In this document: one piece after another, positions 17,282-25,236 of the stretch
How positions within the stretch are numbered: the first letter of the stretch is position 1
How the letters are laid out: each line of letters starts with the position of its first letter
DNA from: Methanobacterium sp.
GTDB lineage: Archaea > Methanobacteriota > Methanobacteria > Methanobacteriales > Methanobacteriaceae
DNA length: 46,183 bases
Reading direction: 5' to 3'
Assembly: GCA_021372715.1 (NCBI GenBank)
Contig: JAJFTX010000013.1
Location: 1 to 46,183 of the forward strand
Notes under the pieces: model-generated
What the model was told of the DNA's origin: nothing
What the model saw: the letters and a program-made list of their open reading frames with translations, nothing else
Database searches by the model: none
Program-made: the position numbers and the translations under genes

Positions 17282-17917
17282 TTGGAAACTTTTGTAGATG
17301 GTGTTTTTGCTATCGCGATCACTATTTTGGTTTTGGAATTTGTAGTTCCAGTTTTAGAACACTCCAATGTAGCTATTTTAAATTATTTGAACAGTTTATG
17401 GATACAATTTTTAGGATATTTTCTTGCATTTTTCCTTTTAGGACTATTGTTAAACAATCATAGTAGACAGTTTCGAAATATAGAATACGTTGATCAGAAA
17501 CTTTGGTGGCTTAATATTGTATTGTTATCATTTATTGTACTTGTGCCTTTTGTTACATCAATTTGGATTGAATATGGAGACACTACCATTGGAGTTTTGA
17601 GTTTCCACATTGATATTCTTATTTCAGGCATCATATTGTATATTAACTGGTCATATGTAAAAAACCATAAATATCTTCTCAGAAAAAATATGACTTCCAG
17701 ATCAATTTCAATTATTAATTACAGAAATTTATCTTTCCCTATTGCATCAATTATCGCCATAGGGTTCGCTTTTTTTACGCCAATATTGAGTAATGTGGCG
17801 TATTTATTAATACTAATAATTATGTTCATTACCCTATTATTATCAAAGCTAAAAATTAAAAAAAAGAATTTTAGAAATTATTTAATTTATATTTACAGCT
17901 TTCTTGTTTTAAGATGA
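17282..17917 (+). CDS. TMEM175/DUF1211-family potassium channel-like protein
   Basis: A 211-codon frame from TTG with about six membrane helices. It shows the pore-helix signature FVDGVFAIAITILVLEF, seen as FSDGVFAIA in TMEM175 channels, then HSRQFRNIEYVDQKLWWLNI and LLSFIVLVPFVT. Bacterial and archaeal members are potassium channels in membranes. The original start was probably ATG 17177, with an in-frame TAG at codon 29. The TTG at 17282 has no good ribosome binding site and would cut the conserved arginine just before the first helix. It may be a recent nonsense mutant or be read from an internal start. Its downstream neighbours are also membrane proteins. Confidence 0.8.
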   Translation: METFVDGVFAIAITILVLEFVVPVLEHSNVAILNYLNSLWIQFLGYFLAFFLLGLLLNNHSRQFRNIEYVDQKLWWLNIVLLSFIVLVPFVTSIWIEYGDTTIGVLSFHIDILISGIILYINWSYVKNHKYLLRKNMTSRSISIINYRNLSFPIASIIAIGFAFFTPILSNVAYLLILIIMFITLLLSKLKIKKKNFRNYLIYIYSFLVLR

Positions 17918-18035
17918 TGCTCTAAATAGGATTTTTATGTTATTTTTCAAGGTAATAATCATTAAAATGATAATTATTTATGTTTATTGGAACATAAATT
18001 AATACACTTATTTCATAATTACAGGAGTTGATATC

Positions 18036-18722
18036 TTGATAGATTTGTCTCAATTACTAACTATTGTGGTTCCCTTATCCTGGGCTGCGGCAGTAAGTCC
18101 GGTTCCATTAATGATTTTCCTTGTTATGATGACTTTGACGGACAAGCCTAGGTTAGCCGGTGTTTCTTTCTATTTGGGAGCTGTCCTCATTCTCTTGTTT
18201 ACGGTTCTTATTGGTATCTGGTTGGGTAATAGTTTGAGCTCGACAGGTAACTCCAATACAGGCGTTGTCGCTACTATAGACCTTATCTTTGGAGCAGTTC
18301 TGTTGCTCTTAGGAATTCGCAGTCTTTTTGAAAAAAGCGATACCGAGGGGCCCGTAGTAAAGTACATGGACGTGGGAAGTGCTGCTAGCACTGCAACTAA
18401 ATTTAAACATTATTTCATCATTGGTGTTTTTATTTTCTTTGTTAACTTCAGTACTGCCATGCTTGTTATGTCTGCTGGTATGAAGATTGGGTTGGCCGAT
18501 GCTGGATCGTATAATAACATCATAGCTGTTATTGTTATAACCATTATCACTATGGTGATAATAGAAGTGCCTCTGCTGTTATTCTTTATTCTACCTAAAG
18601 CTACTAAGAAAGCAATGGTAGGTCTGAAAGGATGGTTAAGTAAGTATGGAAACATTATTACTGGTGTATTTTTTATCATCCTCGGGTTAATTCTGATAAA
18701 TAGTGGATTTGGTCAGTTGTGA
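18036..18722 (+). CDS. GAP-family (LysE-like) membrane protein
   Basis: A 228-residue protein with six predicted membrane helices. It opens LTIVVPLSWAAAVSPVPLMI, typical of the GAP/Sap family (related to LysE-type exporters), and has repeated glycine-rich helices ending GVFFIILGLILINSGFG. In mycobacteria relatives affect glycolipid export; no substrate can be given here. The TTG start has ACAGGAG eight bases upstream. It may be a separate unit between the TMEM175-like gene and a lipoprotein gene. Confidence 0.72.
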   Translation: MIDLSQLLTIVVPLSWAAAVSPVPLMIFLVMMTLTDKPRLAGVSFYLGAVLILLFTVLIGIWLGNSLSSTGNSNTGVVATIDLIFGAVLLLLGIRSLFEKSDTEGPVVKYMDVGSAASTATKFKHYFIIGVFIFFVNFSTAMLVMSAGMKIGLADAGSYNNIIAVIVITIITMVIIEVPLLLFFILPKATKKAMVGLKGWLSKYGNIITGVFFIILGLILINSGFGQL

Positions 18723-18842
18723 ATGTTTAAACAATATATATTCCGCTTCCTTGAGCCAATTTTCCCATTCAGAGGAATTTTTTTCTTTTTTGGTTTTAAT
18801 AGCTTTAACAGAAATATATCCTAAATATAGATATTTCATCAT
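18687..18842 (-). CDS. Possible 51-residue protein or gene relic, unknown
   Basis: A minus-strand frame opening MMKYLYLGYISVKAIKTKKE and containing WENWLKEAEYILFKHSQLTK, with a protein-like composition. A GGTGA lies about twelve bases before the first ATG. It overlaps the 3' end of the GAP-family gene by 36 bases in the opposite direction. It could be a short gene, or the tail of a decayed larger one. No family recognised. Confidence 0.25.
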   Translation of the reverse strand: MMKYLYLGYISVKAIKTKKEKNSSEWENWLKEAEYILFKHSQLTKSTIYQN

Positions 18843-18928
18843 TTGAAACAACAATCACCAAGAAATAGTGAATGATGGCTTAAAATGTCGAACTGAACAA
18901 ATAGCCCTGAGTAATTGAAGAGATAAAA

Positions 18929-19288
18929 ATGATAAAAAATGCAAATATAATAATTTTTATAGGTCTTTTAGTTTTAGTTGTGTTTGTTTCAGGTTGTACT
19001 ACTAATAATAATTCAACTAATCAAAGTAACAAAGAGATACTATTACAAATTATTTCAAGCTCATCATGGACTGGAAATCTTACATATAATGGTACAAATT
19101 ATAACATAGAGGGTTCAAGAAATAAAGTTTACCATTTAGGTACTAATCCTGGTCATGTTACAATATCTGTAAAGAAAAATGATGATATAGGAAATTTAAC
19201 TGTAAGATTACTCCAAGGCACCAATATTCTTCAAACTCAGAGCATATATTCACATCAAGAAGTTTTAAACTTAAATTATAATTTCTAA
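18929..19288 (+). CDS. Small secreted lipoprotein, function unknown
   Basis: A 119-residue protein with a lipoprotein signal: short N-terminus MIKNANI, hydrophobic IIFIGLLVLVVFV and the lipobox VSGC (Cys 23). A Thr/Asn/Ser-rich linker follows, then a small beta-rich domain (SSWTGNLTYNGTNYNIEGS). The domain looks like an extracytoplasmic immunoglobulin-like or DUF-type fold found in Methanobacterium lipoproteins, but no named family was recognised. It would face outward from the cell membrane. GAAGAG precedes the ATG. Confidence 0.75.
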   Translation: MIKNANIIIFIGLLVLVVFVSGCTTNNNSTNQSNKEILLQIISSSSWTGNLTYNGTNYNIEGSRNKVYHLGTNPGHVTISVKKNDDIGNLTVRLLQGTNILQTQSIYSHQEVLNLNYNF

Positions 19289-19490
19289 TTCAAATAAATT
19301 TAATATGTGAAAATAAAATTAGCAAAATATTCTTACGATTAATTCGCAAAAGAAAATGTAAATGAAGCTAATTAACAAATAATAATTAAACCAGGCTTAT
19401 ACCACGATATAAAAAAAACATTCACATGGATATTATGACTAAAGTATCAAATTTAAAAAAAATTTATTAAAAAATCGGACTTGAAGTATA

Positions 19491-21287
19491 ATGGCTAGTG
19501 AAGAAATTTTTATTGGTTTAGCACTCATAATAGGTTTGGGGATATCGCTGCAGTGGCTTGCAAGGCTCCTTAAAATCCCCGGTATAATCTTGCTTTTGCC
19601 GGCGGGAATGATAGTAGGTCCAGTTTTGGGCTTAGTGAAACCAGATGAAATTTTTGGAAATGCATTATTCCCATTGGTGACCGTTGGTGTGGGAATTTTA
19701 TTATTAAAAGGCGGATTAGAGCTCCGGTTAAAACATTTAAAGCCAGTTATCAGTAAGTCTGTTTCGCGTTTGGTTATTTTCGGAGTGATTATTACATTAG
19801 CCGTAGGAACTGGGGCTGCGCTTTTACTTTTTGGAGTGTCTCTACAGTTCGCATTTATTTTATCTGCTTTACTAGTGGTTTCAGGTCCTACTGTTGTGGG
19901 GCCTATTCTCAACTTTGCCCGTCCTAAAGAACCAATAGGCTCAGTTTTATTATGGGAAGGAATTATCATTGACCCCGTTGGTGCAGCTCTTGCTGTGGCT
20001 GCCATAAGTATAATTACTGCTCAAAATCCAAATCCCCTTCTGGACCTTTTTTTAACCATCATTGTAGGTGTTATTATAGGATTCACGGCATCATTTATCT
20101 ACAACGCAATGGATCGCCTACGTTACATACCAAACGGACTAAACGCAATTATAGCTTTGATGTTGGGCATAGTGGCTATAGCAGTTGGTGAAGTGATATT
20201 CTCCGAGGCAGGTCTTTTTGCTGCTTTAATAATGGGTTTTGCTCTAGCTAACAGGGGCTTATCACCATATGGTAGTATAAAAATCTTAACAGATCAACTC
20301 GAACCCTTAATAATCGGTATTCTTTTCATCATGTTGGCTGCATTAGTAAATCTTTCTGCATTATATCAATACTTATTACCGGCACTAGGGCTGGCTGCGA
20401 TACTAATACTCGTCCAACGACCACTAGTGTCCTTATTGTCTACACAAGGCTTAGGGTATAGCAGAGCAGAAAAAATATTCATTGGAGCCCTACATCCACG
20501 AGGTATTGTGGCTGCAGCTACAGCCTCATTGTTCGCTATAAATTTAAGTAAGATAGGTTTAGGCTTCCCTCAAATGGTTCCCACTGTATTCATTGTGATA
20601 CTTTCAACAGTGGTCATCTATGGACTGGGAACTCCAATACTCTCAAGATTGCTTAAGATTGCAGAACCAGAACCCAAAGGTATTGCCATATATGGAGAAC
20701 AACGATGGGCTCTTGATTTGGCACTATCATTGCATAAAGCAGGTGCCACTGTAATGTTATTAGCCCCAGGACGAGAAAAAGATATTCAAAATCTGCCAGA
20801 TTCTGAAAATATACCTTATAAAGTTTATACAGGTTCTCTGGATGAATTAGCAGATGATGAAATTGTTGATGATGATCACGCTTTTATAAAGAAAATTGAA
20901 TGGCTTATAGTAGCTTCTTCACATACAGACGTTATAAAATATACTGTCCATGTATTTATGGAATCCATAGGGTTAACACATATGATTGCGTTCGGTTCTG
21001 AACATAAATTACAGGATCAATTGGTTTTTGGAGGAAAAATAGACATATTGGCTAAAACTCCCTATGGTCTTTTTGGCCGGAATCAAACTGAACTTCTAGA
21101 AATACTCGATAATGGAGGTAGTTTCAAGGCAATTACAAGTGAAGAACAACCAAAAGAAGGTGGAACACCTACAGGAACAAAACCATTCCTTAGAGTGAAC
21201 AAAGATGGATCTTTAGCAGTACCTGGAAACGATTCACCCCTTGAAGATGGAGAATACCTTATTGTCATCACAAAAAGAATCCAATAA
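19491..21287 (+). CDS. Cation:proton antiporter (CPA family) with C-terminal cytosolic domain
   Basis: A 598-residue antiporter. Residues 1-390 have 12-13 membrane helices with the transport motifs GPTVVGPILNFARPKEP and WEGIIIDPVGAALAVAA, where the acidic D-P pair is typical of CPA1/NhaP-like exchangers, plus HPRGIVAAATASLFA. Residues about 400-598 form a cytosolic part resembling an RCK/TrkA-N domain (GIAIYGEQRWALDLALSLHK), but without the canonical GxGxxG, and ending LEDGEYLIVITKR, like a TrkA-C end. It probably exchanges Na+ or K+ for H+, with nucleotide regulation possibly lost. The next antiporter starts 34-43 bases later. Confidence 0.9.
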   Translation: MASEEIFIGLALIIGLGISLQWLARLLKIPGIILLLPAGMIVGPVLGLVKPDEIFGNALFPLVTVGVGILLLKGGLELRLKHLKPVISKSVSRLVIFGVIITLAVGTGAALLLFGVSLQFAFILSALLVVSGPTVVGPILNFARPKEPIGSVLLWEGIIIDPVGAALAVAAISIITAQNPNPLLDLFLTIIVGVIIGFTASFIYNAMDRLRYIPNGLNAIIALMLGIVAIAVGEVIFSEAGLFAALIMGFALANRGLSPYGSIKILTDQLEPLIIGILFIMLAALVNLSALYQYLLPALGLAAILILVQRPLVSLLSTQGLGYSRAEKIFIGALHPRGIVAAATASLFAINLSKIGLGFPQMVPTVFIVILSTVVIYGLGTPILSRLLKIAEPEPKGIAIYGEQRWALDLALSLHKAGATVMLLAPGREKDIQNLPDSENIPYKVYTGSLDELADDEIVDDDHAFIKKIEWLIVASSHTDVIKYTVHVFMESIGLTHMIAFGSEHKLQDQLVFGGKIDILAKTPYGLFGRNQTELLEILDNGGSFKAITSEEQPKEGGTPTGTKPFLRVNKDGSLAVPGNDSPLEDGEYLIVITKRIQ

Positions 21288-21330
21288 TAATTGATAAAAA
21301 AAATGATAATCTTTCATAGGGTTGTTTGTA

Positions 21331-22542
21331 GTGGTTGAACTTCTTGTCTTTTTCATTATACTTTTAGTTGTAGCGATTTTTTCTAGTTTAATTGGTAAGC
21401 TGCCAATTAGTTTTCAGATGATATTTATTGTTGCTGGAATGTTGATTGGATGGTTTGTCACTGGATATGTGGATGTAACCCAGCCTCCCTTTTCTACCAT
21501 AATTTTTTTGATAGCAGAAGTAGCTCTGGTCCTCGTTCTTTTTAGTGATGCGTCACGCGTAGGATTAAAAGCTCTTGAAAATAAACTGAGCACCAGATTA
21601 CTTACCATAGGTTTGCCTATTACCATTATTTTAGGAGTTATAATAGCTACTCTATTATTCCCTGGTATACCCTGGTGGGTAGCAGGCATTATAGGCGCTG
21701 CTCTGGCACCGACTGATGCAGCATTAGGACAGATAGTTGTTCAAAATAAAAAGGTCCCAGAAAGGATACGGAGTACTATTGAAATTGAAAGCGGATTAAA
21801 TGATGGAGGTTCAGTTCCTTTCCTTCTTGTTTTTGCTGTCATTGGTTTGGCTGCTGAAGCCTTTAAACCTTCAGTATACTTTATCCAAGTTGCTTTCCAA
21901 CAGATTGGTTTTGGAATATTAGTAGGCTTGGTTGTTGGAATTGCAGGGGGTTGGTTAGTTTTAAAAGCGAGGGACAATGATTGGATCACTCCAGAGTTCC
22001 AGAGAATAGCTTTTTTAGCCATGGCAATACTTACATTTCTGATAGCAGATGAAATAGGGGGGAGTGGATTTATAGCTGCTTTTATTGGTGGGTTAGCATT
22101 AGGATACATTGTTAAAGATGCTGGGAAAATTCTAATAGATTTTTCGGCTGCTGAAGGACAATTATTAAACTTGGGAGTGTTTTTCCTTTTAGGAATTGTG
22201 GTGCTTCCCCTACTCTTTAATATAACTTGGCAGATACTCCTTTATTCAATTTTAAGTTTAACTATTATAAGAATGCTACCAGTAGCTATATCATTGATTG
22301 GCACCAAATTGGGCAAGTCTACTGTATTGTTTATTGGTTGGTTTGGTCCCCGAGGATTAGCTTCTATAGTATTAGCCCTTTTAGCTCTCGATGAATTGAA
22401 AGTATTCCCTGGTGACACCACTTTCATTACAGTTGTTTTCGTCACGGTGTTATTAAGCGTGTTCGCTCATGGATTAACGGCATCTCCATTATCTAACCTT
22501 TATGCCCAAAGAATAAGCAGAAGTAAACAAAAAATGAGATAA
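21331..22542 (+). CDS. Cation:proton antiporter (NhaP-like, CPA1)
   Basis: A second antiporter of about 403 residues without a cytosolic extension. The core has ALAPTDAALGQIVVQNKKVP, then IEIESGLNDGGSVPFLLVFA (the ND motif of the NhaP branch), and GWFGPRGLASIVLALLALDE. The GTG at 21331 is used (MVELLVFFIILLVV); a TTG at 21322 is also open but has no binding site. Two different antiporters in tandem plus an AI-2E type transporter suggest a salt or pH homeostasis unit. The pair could also act on different ions. Confidence 0.88.
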   Translation: MVELLVFFIILLVVAIFSSLIGKLPISFQMIFIVAGMLIGWFVTGYVDVTQPPFSTIIFLIAEVALVLVLFSDASRVGLKALENKLSTRLLTIGLPITIILGVIIATLLFPGIPWWVAGIIGAALAPTDAALGQIVVQNKKVPERIRSTIEIESGLNDGGSVPFLLVFAVIGLAAEAFKPSVYFIQVAFQQIGFGILVGLVVGIAGGWLVLKARDNDWITPEFQRIAFLAMAILTFLIADEIGGSGFIAAFIGGLALGYIVKDAGKILIDFSAAEGQLLNLGVFFLLGIVVLPLLFNITWQILLYSILSLTIIRMLPVAISLIGTKLGKSTVLFIGWFGPRGLASIVLALLALDELKVFPGDTTFITVVFVTVLLSVFAHGLTASPLSNLYAQRISRSKQKMR

Positions 22543-22573
22543 ATTTGAATTTAATAAAAAAGGAGGTTAAAAA

Positions 22574-23572
22574 TTGAATGAAGAATTTAAAATACCCTCA
22601 TTTATGAGGCAAATTGTTATTTTAGCAGTTGTTTTGGTGGCTTTTCTTGGAATGAAGTATAGTTCTGAGATTTTGGGTCCAATATTTCTTTCAATATTTA
22701 TAAGCATAATTATCTACCCCTTCCTGATTTGGCTGACAAAGAAGGGTCTATCATATAATCTATCTGTTTTAGTAACATTAGTTGGAACCTTGGCTTTGGG
22801 TGCCGCAATCATCGGTTTTCTGGTATCTACATTAGCCCAATTAGTAAAAGCACTTCCTAATTTGACCATAAACCCTTCTGGGTTTCTGGCACAGTACGGG
22901 AATGAGATTATAAAATTTATTGTTGACCATATTCCTGTTTCAGATTCTGCAGGTTTAATTGCTATTGGAACATTCCTTCTGTTTTCAGTTATATTCCTGG
23001 TTTATGAACTCCCTCAAATAAGAACAAGACTTATAAAAGGATTTGGGGCTGACAGTCCAACCCTTAATAAAACATTTGAACTTGTTCAAGATACAGTCGA
23101 GTACTTTATAATAAGAGCAAAAGTAAATTTCTTTTATGGTATAGCTGTTTCAGCTATTCTTTTTGTCTTCGACATTAATTTTGCATTACTATGGGGATTA
23201 TTAACCTTTGTTCTGGGATTTATCCCATATATAGGTATAATAATAGCAGCAATACCTCCAGTATTAGTAGCATGGGCGAAATACGGAATAGTAGGTGCTA
23301 TAATCATGGGGCTATTCTTTATTATCATAAATACCGTTGCTGAAAGTATTATATTCCCCCGGTTAACTGGAAAAGGTCTTCAGATGTCAGTGTATGTGGT
23401 GTTTGTTTCGTTATTTGTATGGGGTTGGGTTTTAGGTCCTACAGGATTTTTAATTGGCGTGCCTTTGACCTTAATTGTTATAAGATATCTGGAAAACTTT
23501 GAAGAAACACGCTGGCTGGCTTCACTAATGACAAGCAATGAGGAAGAAGATAATAAAAAAAAGAACGATTAA
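22574..23572 (+). CDS. AI-2E family transporter
   Basis: A 332-residue membrane protein with about seven helices. It shows the family layout: an N-terminal pair of helices, a hydrophilic segment (LVKALPNLTINPSGFL), and the conserved LLTFVLGFIPYIGIIIAAIPP followed by NTVAESIIFPRLTGKGLQMS. Many members of this family transport Na+ in exchange for H+ rather than autoinducer, which fits its neighbours, two cation/proton antiporters. The TTG start is well supported by AAAGGAGGT seven bases upstream. It is 31 bases after the second antiporter, so a three-gene operon is likely. Confidence 0.88.
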   Translation: MNEEFKIPSFMRQIVILAVVLVAFLGMKYSSEILGPIFLSIFISIIIYPFLIWLTKKGLSYNLSVLVTLVGTLALGAAIIGFLVSTLAQLVKALPNLTINPSGFLAQYGNEIIKFIVDHIPVSDSAGLIAIGTFLLFSVIFLVYELPQIRTRLIKGFGADSPTLNKTFELVQDTVEYFIIRAKVNFFYGIAVSAILFVFDINFALLWGLLTFVLGFIPYIGIIIAAIPPVLVAWAKYGIVGAIIMGLFFIIINTVAESIIFPRLTGKGLQMSVYVVFVSLFVWGWVLGPTGFLIGVPLTLIVIRYLENFEETRWLASLMTSNEEEDNKKKND

Positions 23573-23608
23573 ATTATATTTTAGAACTATTTTATTGGGT
23601 ATTAAAAT

Positions 23609-23962
23609 TTAAAAATGCCCTTTAAAATAATTTTGTTGCCAATTTTTATTGATCAGTAGTTTTCTACTGTAGAAGATCTTAACTACTATCAAAAAGGGGC
23701 TCATAAATAAAATTTCCTTCAAAATCATGCACAAAAATTGAATCAGAAGAATTTTCAAAAAAAGGGATTTCAACTTCAACTCGTGATTAACTTGCTTATA
23801 TTCTGTTTTTTTATTCTCCAATTCAGAAACTTTATCCTTTAATTTTTCTAATTCCTCTATAAGTTCCTCTTTGGTTTTATCTTCATATATTTTAAAAAAC
23901 TCTTCTCTTACATACCTCAATTTCTCCATTGCTACCTGTGGTAGTTGCTCAACTTGATCCAA
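23609..23962 (-). pseudogene. Truncated PAS-domain sensor protein remnant
   Basis: The first 65 residues read normally: MDQVEQLPQVAMEKLRYVRE, then a coiled coil ELIEELEKLKDKVSELENKK. In the original frame the rest becomes nonsense. In a shifted frame from about 23765 the sequence reads ENSSDSIFVHDFEGNFIYE, the start of a typical PAS domain, which then breaks up at stops. So a frameshift in a T-run and loss of the remainder left a non-functional stub of a PAS-containing histidine kinase or regulator. It faces away from the mobile element that starts nearby. Confidence 0.75.
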
Positions 23963-24300
23963 AATAAATGTGTTGGTATATATATTAAAAAGCTATTTAT
24001 TGTAGTTTTTCTACAAAAATAAAGATTTATGAACGTTATTTAAATCTATTATTTAATATATATAATATATATACATGAAAATAAATGGGCATTTTTTATT
24101 AATTTATTTCGAATTATATCCATGTATACCATTTTATTCTTTTATTATATTGTTTATTTTTTATTCTTGCTTACATACAGTTCAATTAAGAGGCTATTAT
24201 GCAAATAGGGCATCGGAACCTTTAAATAACCTTTGGTAATTAATATAATTAAGGTGGCAAAATACTACCTGATTAATTTACAATGGAGGTATTTTAGTAA
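23963..24300. other. Left flank of the integrated element
   Basis: A very AT-rich stretch. It holds TATA-like runs near 24053-24075, a short TTAAT/ATTAA dyad near 24240 and GGAGGT before the first element gene. TAAATAACC occurs at 24223-24231, matching repeats found near the other end of the element. No attachment-site duplication with the right flank was found by eye. Confidence 0.45.
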
Positions 24301-24483
24301 ATGAACTGTAAAAAGATAATGTACATACCTGAAGCTCAGGACAAAGGTTTAAGGGAAATTATGGATGAAGTAAAAGAAAATGGAGGATATGTGAGCTGCA
24401 ATCGTTTATTAATTGATTGTGTTGCTATATTTTTAGAGAAATACAAAGATCAAGCCGTGATTAAACATTCACCGGGGATATGA
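24301..24483 (+). CDS. Small ribbon-helix-helix-like protein of the element
   Basis: A 60-residue protein: short strand KKIMYIPEA, helix LREIMDEVKENGG, then a second helix with SCNRLLIDCVAIFLEKYK. This pattern matches CopG/Arc-type ribbon-helix-helix DNA-binding proteins, which often control plasmid copy number or early viral genes. TGGAGGT precedes the ATG. It is the first gene of a rightward series reaching the helicase and may control that operon; direct evidence is lacking. Confidence 0.6.
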   Translation: MNCKKIMYIPEAQDKGLREIMDEVKENGGYVSCNRLLIDCVAIFLEKYKDQAVIKHSPGI

Positions 24484-24501
24484 TTATTAGGGGGTATTGA
24501 A

Positions 24502-24738
24502 ATGGATCCAAAAAGAGAAGAGATGAAAAATAGAATCGAAAGATTGTTAAGGAAATCTGGAATGTCAGATAAAGAAATAAACGATATGTTCGAAGAATAC
24601 AGCCCGTATAAGGACGGATGGATTAAGATCATTTATCAAAAGATGATATCCGAAAATCGGGCGAGATGGAACATCAGCAGAGAAGAATATCAGGATCTAC
24701 AATATGCAGTAGATCTTTTAATCGAACCGAAGTATTAG
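24502..24738 (+). CDS. Small helical protein of the element, unknown
   Basis: A 78-residue charged, helical protein (MDPKREEMKNRIERLLRKSG, then ISREEYQDLQYAVDLLIE). GGGGG lies upstream of the ATG, and it follows the RHH-like gene by 18 bases. It shows no recognisable domain. Position suggests it belongs to the element's early or replication operon. Confidence 0.65.
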   Translation: MDPKREEMKNRIERLLRKSGMSDKEINDMFEEYSPYKDGWIKIIYQKMISENRARWNISREEYQDLQYAVDLLIEPKY

Positions 24739-24767
24739 AAGGCTTCCGCATTTTTTGAGGGAATTTA

Positions 24768-25187
24768 ATGAATGAATATGTTGACTTTAAAAAGGAATTA
24801 CCATTTGTTGAAAAAGCTCTCCACGAAAGAATATTATCACCATTAGAAGAATTAGAGAGTTTTTGTGATAAAGCTAAAAAAGAAAAACTATGGAATCCAT
24901 GGTGTTTGATCGAAGGACAGGTAAAAAGTTTAGGATCTACTCGTAAAGGTGGTTCTATCATTGATATTGATTTCAATGGAGAACTGCTAACTATTTTCTT
25001 TTCTAGAGAACCTGAACTCGATTTGATTGTTGGTGCTGACGGTTATTTCTTTGTAAACCCTTTCCGAAATGATAAAGGTGAATTGGTATTATTGGGCTTA
25101 GGATATTGGGTGCCAGATCATCAAAGAGCAACTAACAATGATACAGATCTCGATCCAGAAGAAACCATTCTCTTCATTAAAAAATAG
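24768..25187 (+). CDS. Possible OB-fold protein of the element
   Basis: A 139-residue protein. After an N-terminal helix pair, residues about 46-115 show a strand-rich region, WCLIEGQVKSLGSTRKGGSI, then IDIDFNGELLTIFFS and GADGYFFVNPFRNDKGELVL, that looks like a five-strand OB-fold. OB-folds bind single-stranded DNA or RNA, which would suit a helper of the nearby helicase; this is inferred, not proven. GAGGGA precedes the ATG. It ends 49 bases before the helicase gene. Confidence 0.6.
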   Translation: MNEYVDFKKELPFVEKALHERILSPLEELESFCDKAKKEKLWNPWCLIEGQVKSLGSTRKGGSIIDIDFNGELLTIFFSREPELDLIVGADGYFFVNPFRNDKGELVLLGLGYWVPDHQRATNNDTDLDPEETILFIKK

Positions 25188-25236
25188 GGGTTAGAACTTA
25201 AAACAACAAAAATAAGAAAAAAAGGGAGATCAAATC

